From contig JAACJO010000013.1 of assembly GCA_013368445.1 (NCBI GenBank), positions 930,001-994,000 of the forward strand: a stretch of 64,000 bases of DNA. The letters run 5' to 3'. Origin of the DNA: Leucocoprinus leucothites. Its lineage: Eukaryota; Basidiomycota; Agaricomycetes; Agaricales; Agaricaceae. The notes beneath the pieces were generated by a model. That model ran no database searches and was not told where the DNA came from. It saw nothing but the letters and a program-made list of their open reading frames with translations. Made by a program: the position numbers and the translations under genes. Shown in pieces: positions 11,389-22,991 of the stretch; within the stretch, counting starts at the first letter, position 1, and each line of letters begins with the position of its first letter.

Positions 11389-13099
11389 TCACCCAGATTC
11401 ATCATCGCTATCCACGATTTCCCAGCCGGAAGGTGAGGAATCAGTGCTCGAGGATGTCACATAGCCTCCGTCCTCTAATTCAAACTCTGATTCGTTCTCG
11501 GAAGGCGGTGTAGTGGCGACTGAACCCACGCTTGGCCCTGGACTAGGGCTGGGATTACGGGACTGGTCATAAGATAAAGCCGGGACTACCTCTTCAGGCG
11601 CGGGATGAAGTAAAGCTCGGGGAGAGACGGGTGAGCCAGAAATACTAGCAGATGGCCCTTCGCCCATCTGACTGGCGAGAGCACGCATTTTTCCAAGCAA
11701 AGAATCAAGATTGGTGCTAGGTCCATCGATGGCGAGTGATGAAGCGCTTGCGCCTGCGGAATTCGGACCTCCCGACCGGGACCGGATCCTCTTAGAAGGA
11801 CCCCCAACAGCACTTTCGTACTCGCTTTCATATTCCGAGCTTGACGCATCATATGCATTGCTGGCATTCCCATTCCCAACAATCTCAAACAACTTCCTCT
11901 TTGGCCGCTCCACTGCAAATGATTCGCTCTCGCTGGCTGTTCCAGCCTCCGAATCAGACGTATCAGGTCCCCTTGAAGAAAGAGGCACTGGTGTCGCAGC
12001 CCCATCGCGAATAGTCTCCAGGCTTGAGCTCCGATGGGGCCGTCGGTCTTCCCACCGCAATAACTCCTCCCGCTCCTGCTGATGACGGGTAAAGAGGGCA
12101 TCCCATAATGATTTGGGCGCCGACTGAAACCCATTTCGATCCCGAACATGAATGTACCAGTCCGTGACTAATATTGCCAGTGTTGTCACGTCCTTCCACT
12201 CGGCCGTGAGAGGGCAATGGAAGCCCTGCCGCCTCATTCCCTCATGAGAAAATCCCCTGCGGTCCAAAAGGAGAAAAAAGAGGTCGAAGTCAATTTCGAA
12301 GATTATTTTGGAGTAAATGCTGTTAAGCTACGTCGTAATTAGTTCACTGGAACACTCACATGCGAGTGAACAGCGTCAGTGCCTGCACATTCTTGTAACA
12401 ATCAATCACCTGTGCTTGGATTCGATGCACATTTGGCTGAGAGAAGACATGATCGAGAGCCGAGTGAAGGGCTCGTGCGGCCACACCTCGGTTCCTCCAT
12501 TCTGGGCGTAGGAAGATACCAATGTTGTACTCCTGGAAATGCAGTGCGTCCGGATAGGCAGACGAAGGAAGGAGGTAGACAAAGCCAGCGACATTTTTGT
12601 CTGGAGTAGGCGGGTACTCATCGTACAAGGCGGAAGGTGGTAGGTCTGGAGGAGTCGGCCCGCACTGAGGCGTAGCGTTGTTGCCTGTAGGAGTCGGCTG
12701 TGGTGCAATCATCGTGTCAAGGTGACTAGAAGGTTGCTCATGTTCGATGTCTACTGGAGCATTGTGCTCCCCCAGTGGATTTTCTATATTTTCAGGATTC
12801 GAAGGAGTTGGCTCAATCGAACCGAATGGATGTGAAGGATACAAACCAAGCGAGTTGGTGAACTCTTCCTGAGGCCACGTCTCTAGTGGTGCTTGCACAG
12901 GTATCGGAGTGCCCTCGTTTACGTTTATGATCCAGAATTCCGTACAGTCTAGAGCGAATGATATGAGGTCCAGCATTGGATTTGCAGTCTCAACAGTGAG
13001 TGTCTGAGACTGTTCAAAGAAATGCGCCAAGAGATCAATTTGGTCACCCCGCCCTTCTAGTCCTCGGGTCAGGTAGACGTTCAGCTCGTTAGAAGCCAT
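11389..13099 (-). CDS. GNAT-family N-acetyltransferase-like protein with acidic Ser-rich tail
   Basis: Two exons are joined across an intron at 12257-12359 (donor GTGAGT, acceptor CCGCAG), which restores the reading FTRM|GFSHEGMRRQGF. The fold is typical of GNAT enzymes. A variable N-terminal half (ATG at 13099) is followed by a beta strand KNVAGFVYLL, the strand NIGIFLRPEWRNRGVAARAL with an acetyl-CoA-type R-N-R-G-V-A loop, VHRIQAQVIDCYKNVQALTL, and the closing GFSHEGMRRQG. After about residue 300 comes a long low-complexity Ser/Glu/Asp-rich tail, with a basic patch PSKRIRSRSGG and an acidic end EIVDSDDESG. The tail suggests a nuclear or regulatory setting, but that is inference. The substrate is unknown. 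The stop is the TGA at 11389-11391. A degenerate paralogue lies 1.4 kb downstream on the same strand. Confidence 0.7.
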
Positions 13100-13687
13100 G
13101 ATACGGAGCGGGGGAGCGGGGAGGGGCTAAGGAATGATCGTGGTAAGAGATGTGGATTTAAGTCCTGGGAGCCTGCTGTGTGACTCCTTGATGATGATGA
13201 AGTAGATCTTCAAAGTCTGATGGTAAGTCTAGACAAGACCGGAGGCTTCAATTTAAGAAGGAATCCTTAACAGCATTTTTGGATCCTGAATGGCGGACAG
13301 AGAAGTCCAAGGAAACACCTTGGAACGTCGAATACCATTTTGAGACAGTGTGTGACTAGTGTGTACCACGTTTTGCTCGGACTTAAGATTTATGAGCATT
13401 TCGTTGTCGAACGTTAACCTTCGGGAACGGAGGAAGCTATTCGAAAGAGAGAACCGAAGGGTTGAGTATCCTCGAGTTGTTCATATAAACGTAATTACTT
13501 GCTGCGGACTTACAACATATAGCGGATAGACTAAGCTTATCCTCAATGCATTGTATAGAAAGGGGCCAAATAACACTCAGTGATCGGAATCACGATTACA
13601 GCTCATGACATAGGTCATAATTGTTGAAGGCATGTATAATCATTGGAAGTACACAGAGAATGCGACATAGAAACAACATGAAGACCA
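13100..13687. other. Intergenic, nothing recognised
   Basis: About 590 bases between the start of the GNAT-like gene and the 3' end of the eL44 gene. No coding or RNA signal is supported. Confidence 0.4.
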
Positions 13688-14334
<647 letters not shown>

Positions 14335-14948
14335 TTTTGCTGGCGACGGCGACGACGAGGAGGGCCTTGTCTTGATTGTGTATACTACCGCAAATAGTCA
14401 CCGGTTCGGAAATCTCCGAAAGAGATATTCTGTACAGTTGTAGCTGATGTCTTCCCACGGAATTGATCTAATCCAATTCACGTCCTTTCTCCAAGCCGGA
14501 TGCACCCTAGCTTAGATATTTGAATACCTGCTCAATCATGATGGCAACGAACACATAATACTGCTACAGACACATTGCAACCTCCAGTTGTTTAATCATA
14601 ACGTATCCAGCACCACGAAAAAGCATGTAGTAGAGGAGAACGCCTCCCGGATGCTCAAACCATTGACACTACATAGTATTCCAGGGACCAACATGGATTT
14701 GTACTGCTAACAGCTACACGTATCCTATTTCTCCCACTCTGTTGGCAAATGCTGACCCGAGAAATGAGTCCAATATTGCCAGCTTGGGCCAGTAGGCTCA
14801 GGGCTGCAAAACACGAAGCACGGGACCGCGGGTTGTTTGGTCCCGTTTTCTGATTCCGTGACGTCGGTGTCTAAATCAATTAAATTAACCCACTAGCTCG
14901 GGTGCTGCTAAGTATTAAGCTACCTTCACGACTTGACCGTGAACAATA
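14335..14948. other. Divergent intergenic region RPL44/SWC5
   Basis: About 610 bases between divergent starts, so it presumably holds both promoters. The stretch before SWC5 is AT-rich (AAATCAATTAAATTAACCC near 14873). No specific element was assigned. Confidence 0.35.
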
Positions 14949-15830
14949 ATGGACTCTGCAGCTGCAAAGCGTAGTCAATCTGACTCGGAAGATGACGACG
15001 ACTATGTTCCTCCAACAGGCGAGAGTGAGTATTTTCTTGTATTATTTATGATGCATGAGGCGAATACGCTCAGAATTGAGTTCTGATAGCGGAGAAGAAA
15101 GTCGAGTAGACCAACAGACGGAAGCTGAATCCCCTCTCAATGCCGAAGAATTAGAAAGGAAACAGAGGTTGGTCTTATTCTTTCACTCAGCACCTCGCGT
15201 GATCATGGTATTACAGGGAGAGAGATGCGCTCTGGACAACTTTCCAGGCATCTGTGGCGTCCTCGTCGAAACAGGGACTAAAGGTAGTCGAGAAAATAAA
15301 GATGGTCAAGGTACAGAAGCGGTACCTATTTGCCGGCGAATACATCACGTATGTCTTCGTAACCAATGTTCAGAACCCCGTTAATGGCCCACACTAGAGA
15401 AATCGTAGAAGTCCCAGAGGATTCTCCGGATGCAAAGAAGTGGCCGCTTCACCAGCACGAGGATACTGGATCGCTGAGCGTCCAACCTGAGGCATCTACT
15501 TCAACGGCCAGCTCCTCCACCATTACAGCGACCACCGGTTCATCCCCATCAGAGAATCCACCACCCAAGAAGCCTGGCCCGCGAAAGCCAAAGAGAACTC
15601 TGGCCGCTCTTCCCCCCACCTCGCTTCAAAGGGCAAAGAAACTCACAACGCTTGACAAATCCTTGATGGACTGGAAGGCACATACCGGAGATTCAGCACT
15701 CCAAGACGAACTTGAAGCCAACAGGAAAACTGGCGGATACTTAGAGAAGGTGGAATTTCTCAAAAGGGTGGACGAGCGCAAGGAAGAGAAACTTGAGTCA
15801 TTGCAAAGTAGAAAAAGGCGAAAAATATGA
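14949..15830 (+). CDS. SWC5: SWR1-complex protein 5 (BCNT/CFDP1 family)
   Basis: Subunit of the SWR1 chromatin remodeller that exchanges H2A for H2A.Z. Four exons (14949-15024, 15074-15167, 15217-15348, 15398-15830) give 244 residues. The N-terminus is acidic (SDSEDDDDYVPP), as in H2A-H2B-binding BCNT proteins. A central stretch has ERDALWTTFQASVASSSKQG and then a Ser/Thr/Pro-rich linker. The C-terminal BCNT-C domain is clear: KKLTTLDKSLMDWKAH, DELEANRKTGGYLEKVEFL and ERKEEKLESLQSRKRRK. Donors are GTGAGT, GTTGGT and GTATGT. The start was chosen as the only ATG ahead of the acidic exon. The stop is TGA. The total coding length is a multiple of three after splicing, which supports the boundaries. 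Confidence 0.88.
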
Positions 15831-17471
15831 TATCTTGTATACAGTAGGTAAGAAATGGCACTTTTCACGTTGTTGTCATCAAATACTTCACTTCAGATTC
15901 CCGCCAATATTTCATCCCATGGCAGTAAATTTCTGGAAACAGCTGGGTGCTCCTAATTGTCTAGGTGGCTGTCAGAACTATGGCTCTCGGCTCAGCCACG
16001 AACGGAGAACCCAGTCGCCAGCCCCAACCCACCATTCCGCCCTCATCACCCATTTGCTACTCGACTCGGCAAGTTACCCGTTGCAATAGTTCTCAAAATC
16101 CCGGCTGTCATCACGGTCACCTCTGTACCTACCTACCTGGTGCAATGCATACCATCCCACCTCGAGCCCAGAAAACACCTCCCTTCGTCAGATCCCCCAG
16201 AAACCAAGCATCTCACCGTGATCAAACTTCATGTACTCCCATCTAAACCACTGCGGAAACGGGTTAGGGAGCGTCGGGTCCTCATACTAGATACATAGAT
16301 GGCGTGACAGCCTCGGTCAATCATGAAACCTGAAGATAGGCAATAACACTACCTGTAACGGCCTATCGATGTCGTATCTGGACTCTCGAAGTTCAGAATG
16401 GCCATACAAATATATCACGATCAACAGCACAGCCGAGCTATTATGCCGCCTTACAGCTGGAGATCAATCGAGTCAGCGGACAAGCTAGAGTATATGATTC
16501 TAAAGTAACGAACGCCACTGTATGACTCAAGCGACAGCAACTCGCTCAACTCTTGAGCCTTGCTGTGCTCGTGCGTGGGCGCTGTTGTATGCTCAAAGTT
16601 ATCGATCCGTCAAATGAGTCGCGGACGGACTCGCATCAACTTCATGTTGTTAACTTGTACGAGTCGCTCCTTGGACCATTATCAAATGCTAATTAGTTCC
16701 ATGTTTTCTCGGAGTCCGATCCTCCCCAGCTACAAGATGCCCTTAGAGGGATACATTACCTACATCTTCGCCAGGCCGCTGCATTTCGTCTAGCCCGTAC
16801 GGTAATTACATCAGAAGGAAACTACACAACACAACGTGCCGTGAACAAACCCTCGATGTATATTGCCTATAGCTTGAAGCTGAGTTTGAGTGACTGGCGA
16901 CATTCATCGTGAGATACAGGAGAAGTGGTAATGATCGCCCGACATAGCGCAGGTTGTTGGTGATTTTTTTTTAAAAAAAAATCTAGGAGATATGAAACAG
17001 CGTCCTCTACATAAATCGGGTTCATAAATGCTTCATTGGAACAACCTTCTCAAGAGGTTTAAGCGACAAGTGCGTATCCTGAGTTAGATTTTTCTCGTGA
17101 GATCAGATGATTGCCAGTGATCCACTCTCTGTCGCCGCTGACAGACGATATTTCGACTAGGCTCCTGCGAGGCAAAATTTCAAGGTTGTACAGTATGTAA
17201 GATACTCTTGTCTACATCACATCGTCATAACCACTAATGCAAAATGCAGTACAGTCCATGAGTCAACCACTCTCGGTCCAAAGATGCGGTGATCTAAATC
17301 CATCAACGCAGACGCGAAGACTTCGCACTAGATTTATGTTCCCTTTCATCCTACGAAACTGATCTACTCTGCACAGGTGTGCGGACGATACGTTGAACAA
17401 ATCCTCCGAGCTCTAACCAATGAAAGCATCTGCATGAGAAAGCTCAATAAAGTATTTCAATAAAAGGAGTA
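15831..17471. other. Intergenic with a perfect 22-bp palindrome
   Basis: About 1.6 kb without a supported gene. It contains the perfect palindrome GA-T9-A9-TC at 16962-16983. Plus-strand frames around 15957-16298 are rich in Pro/Ser and look like chance frames. Confidence 0.4.
16962..16983. repeat. Perfect A/T palindrome
   Basis: Nine T followed by nine A, flanked by GA and TC, giving a 22-bp perfect inverted repeat with no spacer. It sits in intergenic DNA about 490 bp past the 3' end of GTPase gene A and could extrude a hairpin or serve as a nucleosome-depleting poly(dA:dT) element. No function is shown. Confidence 0.7.
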
Positions 17472-18876
17472 CTAACTCTGTTTTAGGGCATGTAACCGGC
17501 TCTGTGTCAGTCGCCTAAGCGGACCGGACCTCTCAAATAACAACCCATTCAGACGGCGCCTCCTTTCTGCCAATGACGGGCCCATGCGTCGGAGATCTTT
17601 CTGGACCTTTTCCCGCTGTTGTTGTAGGTCCCTTAGTTCACCCATAATGGCTCGTAGGATGACTGGATCTGACGATTTAATAAGTTCATCTTGGAGACGC
17701 CTCACCAAATCCGACTGTTTCCCGACGAGCTCCTCCATCATTCCATGCAGCTGTTGGCCCGCACTGGTATCCGGCACTTGTTTTGATAAGTCGACTAATT
17801 CCTGTTGAATCTCGAGTATTTTGTGTCGCTGTCTAGCGGCTGCAAGGGTGAAAACCTCTTCAAGTATGTTCCAAGCAGAGGATTGCGTTCCTCTAAAACG
17901 CTGAACTTGCGCTGGATCCTTGATGATGTCCCCCCAGTAGTCCTTTTGGAGCTGGGATTCCCGCTCAAAGAAAACCGCCTCATCCTCATCACTGCGCTCT
18001 GACCACATTGTCGTCACGAGAACCATAAGAGGAAAATAGTCTTCTCCACACACTTTCTTGAAAAGCTCCAAGTTCTTCCGTGGAGTCCCACCCATCCGAT
18101 TGTCAGTTATACGATGTAGGTATAAAATACCCGAAATTTCGAGTTTCCTGCGATAGCTAAGTTGAACTAGATCAGTACGAAGGACAAACGACTCCACTTT
18201 TCTACGTACACTTGTTCGAACCACTTGGCTATGATCTTGAGTATTTCCAGATCTGATTTGTTCGTATCATCAAAGCCAGGTGTGTCAACCAATACCAAGC
18301 TGATTCCGTCACTGAAAGAAACCCGTAAAGCCTTGACCACACTGGTATGGGACTGAAGACTGTGGCCGACAATCCAGCTGTAATTCGTAGTTCTCTGAAT
18401 GAACTACTAGCCTCTTGAGAACACACGGTTGAAAATCACATTAAGTAGCCCTTACAGTACTCTTCCCAGTCCCCGTCGGGCCCATAACCCTAGAAATGGT
18501 GATCGGATCCGTTTTCGGCTGCGCAAAGGGAAGAAACGTACGCGACAATGATGTCTTCGGGCGTCAACTGCTGAACGCCAGTCAACTCAACCACGGAAAG
18601 AACTTCATAGCCCATTTCTCTACTCAGTTTCTTTGGCTGTAAATCTGTATTCGCTCTTCGAGGTGGTTTTGACAACCTCGGTAGCTGCAAAAATGCTCAA
18701 AAGGAACTGCTCGCAAAACAAGACTGGGCGCTACGTACATTCTTCAGCCATAGTGGGTCGCTCAAACTCCTAGTGATGCAGTCAGCAAATGCATAAGAGA
18801 TGTGGCAAAAACAATACTTGATAGCTTTCCGGATCACAGGCTCCTTCAGAGGTGGTACATTTTTGTTCGAAGACAT
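17472..18876 (-). CDS. AIG1-like P-loop GTPase, gene A (single G domain)
   Basis: Member of the expanded basidiomycete P-loop NTPase family with an AIG1/MMR_HSR1-like G domain. Start ATG at 18876 (MSSNKNVPPLKEPVIRKAIK). A variable N-terminal exon is followed by LTPEDIIVA, the 34-nt P-loop exon at 18456-18489 (VMGPTGTGKST), then FIQRTTNYSWIVGHSLQSHT (switch-I region) and VLVDTPGFDDTNKSDLEILK (G3). After another intron come ISGILYLHRITDNRMGGT and the family's G4-position strand VLVTTMWSE, and then a long helical C-terminus (HKILEIQQELVDLSKQVP, EELVGKQSDLVRRL, LRDLQQQREKVQKDLRRM) predicted to be coiled coil. There is no NKxD motif; the family has T-T/N-M-W at that site. The stop is the TAG at 17472-17474. 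No signal peptide or membrane segment is obvious. Function is unknown. Confidence 0.78.
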
Positions 18877-20958
18877 TGCGTCTAGGTTGTGGTTGAAGAG
18901 CTGACCGAAGTACTACAATACACTTAGTGGCCCCATCACTCCAGCCTCATGTCCGAGGGCACGGGTGAAAGAAGTAATTTTACAGGATTCCCGCCCCGCG
19001 ATTGGTCGCCAGTCAAGCATACTGGATTCAAATCACTGGACCTGGTGAACCGATCTAGAAGTGACGTAACATCGTTTGAGTTATCACAGGGCCATAGTTG
19101 GTCTATCCATTACCAACTTCAATCATAGGTGGAAATAAGGCCATGCTACAGGTGCCGAGGTTCATATAGAAGGGTTTATCGCAGACCGGTCCATGTTAGC
19201 CGTGGAAGGGGTCCGACATTAGGTAAAGCAAGAAAAATCTCGTATCAGATATTGAGGGTTTCAGGTGATTGTTATCGAGTGCTCGTCACAAAAGAGTTGT
19301 CCTCTCTTGACGAACTTGCGATCATTCACACGATTGTGCAAAGCTGCGATATGAAGCAGCTCCGTCACAATCACAGTCAGCGCAATCATGCTGCTTCAGA
19401 CCCGCTGAGAACTTGATGGTAAGCGAAGAGGACGTGAATAATCTCAGGTGAAACCGCGTAGAACTAACAGTGTACTCGTCCAAACTTGTGAACCGAAGAG
19501 ATTCGGTGAGACTAAGTGCTTGAACCCACAGTAATGCCTTGCACGTTGTTGACAAACAGTCGGAGTATTAGCAGTCGCCAGAGCAAGTATATTTGGCCGA
19601 ATGCTTCCGGACATCGAGGAATCCCGAAAATGCTGCCTCCAGTCAGATTTCGGGTCAAGCCCGGTAGAGTGTCAGGTCCTATGATTTCTGCCACAATAAT
19701 CAGGCTTAGTGCAACCAGCCCGATGGATTTCGAGGAGAGCATCCTGATTTAAATCAAGTCAACGGCACAGATAGAAACGTCGACTGAAGAAAATCTGGTG
19801 AGATCATTAAGAGCGCTCGAGGTAATAACGCTGATAATTTGCAGTTCTACCAAGAATACCAAGTATGCCTGAAACACAAGCATAAAATAGAGAGGCCCAC
19901 ATACCTTCTCTGCACACTGGAGCCCATCAGAATCCATTCTGAAAACAATCAAAAAGAATTTGAACCAATTTTTGCAGTGTATTACTCAAATAATGAATAC
20001 CACGGCTCGATGGTGAGCTGAGCGGGAGATGGATGCTGTCATAAAGGAGGGGCAAAATGCCTCGACCGACCTAATCGTCGGTACACTCAGGACATTTGTG
20101 GATGTCAAGGGACCACTAAAGGGACATTGCAGGAGCCACCGTTCAGCAAGAGTGATTACTTACCTTGTTGCGATCATAACAACGATTGAGCAGCTGGGTT
20201 TGAAAGGGAACAACATGCCGGAGCACTTGAAATTGAGATTGAGGTGCCGGAAGCCTGAGTAAATGACCCAGCTGTTTTATGTACACCAGCCTGGAAATGA
20301 CTGAAGTTAGTGTAGACGGAGGGACCATAGAGATGCAAGGTTAACAACATAGGCGTCTCATCTGGTATTGCCAAGACTTACCAACCGACAGCAGTGACAG
20401 GGATTTTAGCGCTCGCTTCGGTAATTCGGATCAAAATGCCGGGGCCGAGCATAACCTGAGGGACTCATCCGCGATTACGCTCATACATGTGGTAATCGCA
20501 CCAGTTATTCTTCTACTGCAGTTATCGGAACTTGTCTCAGCGAGCAAGGGAAGTTCCTTTGGCTTTTTGAATGACAAAACTACAGTACTAGGGATACTTT
20601 CACAATCCAACTTACTGTAGTCACCAATATTAATCAGATTTAGTCGGGCTGTTGAAATGGTGCATTATGCCTACCAGTACGTGTACCTTCAATCTCCCTC
20701 CGGCGCTGAGTTCAAACTTCAGACTCGCCGTGAGCAACCGTGCAAAAAAGCTGGGTGTCCATATTCCTAGTCTTATGCATGCTAGTGTCAATCCAAATGC
20801 ATCGAGAGGCGGAAACCAAGATTTGCTTATCTCAATGGGCCATCTTGTGTCGAGAGGTGGCGATTTGGTCTCTTATATATGTTATATGATTGACGGATCA
20901 TAAAAATCGTATATTGGGTTGGATAAAATTGGTATCTACTGCTATCGACTGGATTTCT
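18877..20958. other. Intergenic between GTPase genes A and B, with a possible membrane-protein remnant
   Basis: About 2.1 kb. The only coding-like material is on the minus strand around 19510-19952, described separately. The remainder holds short frames only. Confidence 0.35.
19510..19952 (-). pseudogene. Possible remnant of a multi-pass membrane protein gene
   Basis: Two hydrophobic minus-strand segments are separated by intron-like sequence. One reads AYLVFLVELQIISVITSSAL. The other, from 19742, reads SIGLVALSLIIVAEIIG, then IPRCPEAFGQIYLLWRLLIL. This arrangement (Leu/Val-rich helix, Cys-Pro-Glu loop, aromatic helix) recalls the seven-helix DUF6533-type proteins common in agaricomycetes. 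A putative first intron would be only 36 nt, the upstream N-terminal helices are not found, and the frame stops early. I therefore read it as a relic or chance resemblance. Confidence 0.25.
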
Positions 20959-22545
20959 TCATATAATGCCACCACCTGTTCGGCCCACAACTCGTCTTCC
21001 TACGAAAAAAAGCAGGCTCGTAACACCATTTCCTTCCCGCGCTCGCTGACTCAGTCTGTTTCTCCAACTGGAGATCCACACTCTGAACCCTCCTACCATT
21101 CCCGTAGCCCACAAGTCAAGCCGTCGCATATCCTTTAGGGCCTTCTCCCGTTCTCGCCGTAAATCATTGAGCTCTGTGATAAGCTCTCGTAAAACTTGTG
21201 GATCGGAGGTTTGATTCATCTCGCTCTGGAGCCGTCCCAGTAGATCTGTCTGTTTGACTACCATCTCCTCAATAATCCCGTGTAGTTCTTTACCCGCTCT
21301 TGTGGCTGGCAGCCGTTTGGATAGGTCCACAAGTTCTTTTTGAATTTCAAGTATTTGATGCCGTTTACGATCGGCGGCGGTAGCAATAACCTCCTGAAGA
21401 ATTTCAAGGGCCGAGATCTGCGTCCCCCTGAACCTCCGGGTGCATGCACCTTGTGCGATCATAGGGGCCCAAAACGTCGCTTCAAGCTCAGCTTGTCGCT
21501 TTTGGAATGCATTCTCCCACTGATCATTCTCCGATTCTGCCCACATTGTTGTCGTGAAACAAACGCGGTTGAGAAAGTCATCTCCACAAAGCTTCCGAAA
21601 GAGCCTCAGGTTTTTCAACGGGGTCCCACCCATCCGATTGTCCGTGATGCGATGCAGATATAAAATGCCTGATATCTCAAGCTTGTTGCGATTGCTATCT
21701 TGGTACTGGCGGCTATCAGTGGACTCAAGTTAGCTAGATAATTCACTATAGTCACGAAGGTTAGCTCAACTCACACCTCTCGAAGCCAATTTGCTACGAT
21801 CTTGAGAATCTCTCTGTCCGATTTTTCGGTATCATCGAAACCAGGTGTGTCAACCAGGACTAAACTAGTTCCGTTGGAGAAGTCCACCCGCACGGCATTC
21901 ACTTGGCTGGTGTGAGAGTGGAGGCTATGACCAATGCCCCACTCAGCGCCTGTTGCTTTCTGTATGAACTGTGCGTGCACTTGAGCGCTACTGTCAATAG
22001 TCTCGAAGACGACAAAAGGCGTCTCACGGTGCTTTTACCTGTCCCTGTTGGTCCCATGACACTAGTGTTCAAAACATTAACCGTAAGCTTGATAATTAAG
22101 ATCAGGTATTTTCGACCTACGGAATAATGATATCATTGGGTTTTAAGTCTTGAACAGTATGAACACTATGAGAGGTACGCCCGCCATCGTGACAAATGAT
22201 ATCGCTCTTTCCTGCCGGTTCTAGGCTGGGGGGTTCTGGCTCTTCTCTCACCGGCTGTAAGCAAGATTTGCTGCTCGACCCTAATTTAGGCAGCTTTAGG
22301 CATGTTATGAAACAGACCGTTACAAGAAGATCGGGAAACTCGTACGGCGGGAAGGTTCCTACGGGAAAAGTCAGCCAAAACAACTTACAATTTCGATAAG
22401 AGTCGTACCGTAACGAACTTGAATACAGGGAGAACTTAGAAGAGTCGGATCTATTAGAATCAGTGGATTCTTTCCTGGCAGGCTGGCTGGAAAATTTGGA
22501 TTTGAAGGGTATGCGGAACATGCTTCCGAGCCTGGGGAAAACCAT
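20959..22545 (-). CDS. AIG1-like P-loop GTPase, gene B (single G domain)
   Basis: Closest in the window to gene A. ATG at 22545 (MVFPRLGSMFRIPFKSKFSS) opens a Ser-rich N-terminal exon, followed after an intron by VHTVQDLKPNDIII. Then comes the 34-nt P-loop exon at 22028-22061 (VMGPTGTGKST), FIQKATGAEWGIGHSLHSHT, G3 VLVDTPGFDDTEKSDREILK, ISGILYLHRITDNRMGGT, CFTTTMWAESEND and the family's arginine-rich RRFRGTQISALEIL. The C-terminal coiled-coil region (HQILEIQKELVDLSKRLP; EMVVKQTDLLGRLQSEMN; LNDLRREREKALKDMRRL) mirrors gene A. The tail differs: GMVGGFRVWISSWRN and then a hydrophobic SLLFFVGRRVVGRTGGGII end, which could be membrane-associating. It may instead reflect read-through of an unrecognised intron. 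Confidence 0.75.
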
Positions 22546-22991
22546 CAATCCACGCGGCCGTGCTTATGCGAAGGAACACCCCTGTACGCGGATGCCGGGT
22601 GAGCACACCTTATATATGTAAAGTACAAGACCCCTGATGAATGGCCTCATGTTTGCCTTGAGGTATGTCATAGTTGAACTATAATTTTAAGAACAAAAGA
22701 TCAGATCTCAGGGATAGAAGTTCTATTGAATTAGCCGGTATTCCCGGAAACAGCGACAGAACTGAATAGTTTTGGCGCTTATAAGTGGGGCCAGAAAGTC
22801 GATCGCACTGGGATTGTGATGATTGAGAGCCTGATATCTGACATAGTGAATTGCCTTTATGCTCTACCGTCCCACCAAGCATATACCCAACGAAGTTACG
22901 ATATCGAGGTTGAGGCGTCTAAAACGTGAAATATTAAAGACAACAACATTTGAAGCGCCAAATTTAAATATAGTCGTAAACGCCGAGACGC
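22546..22991. other. Intergenic between gene B and the chitinase
   Basis: About 450 bases with no supported feature. It holds the upstream region of gene B and the 3' flank of the chitinase gene. Confidence 0.35.
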
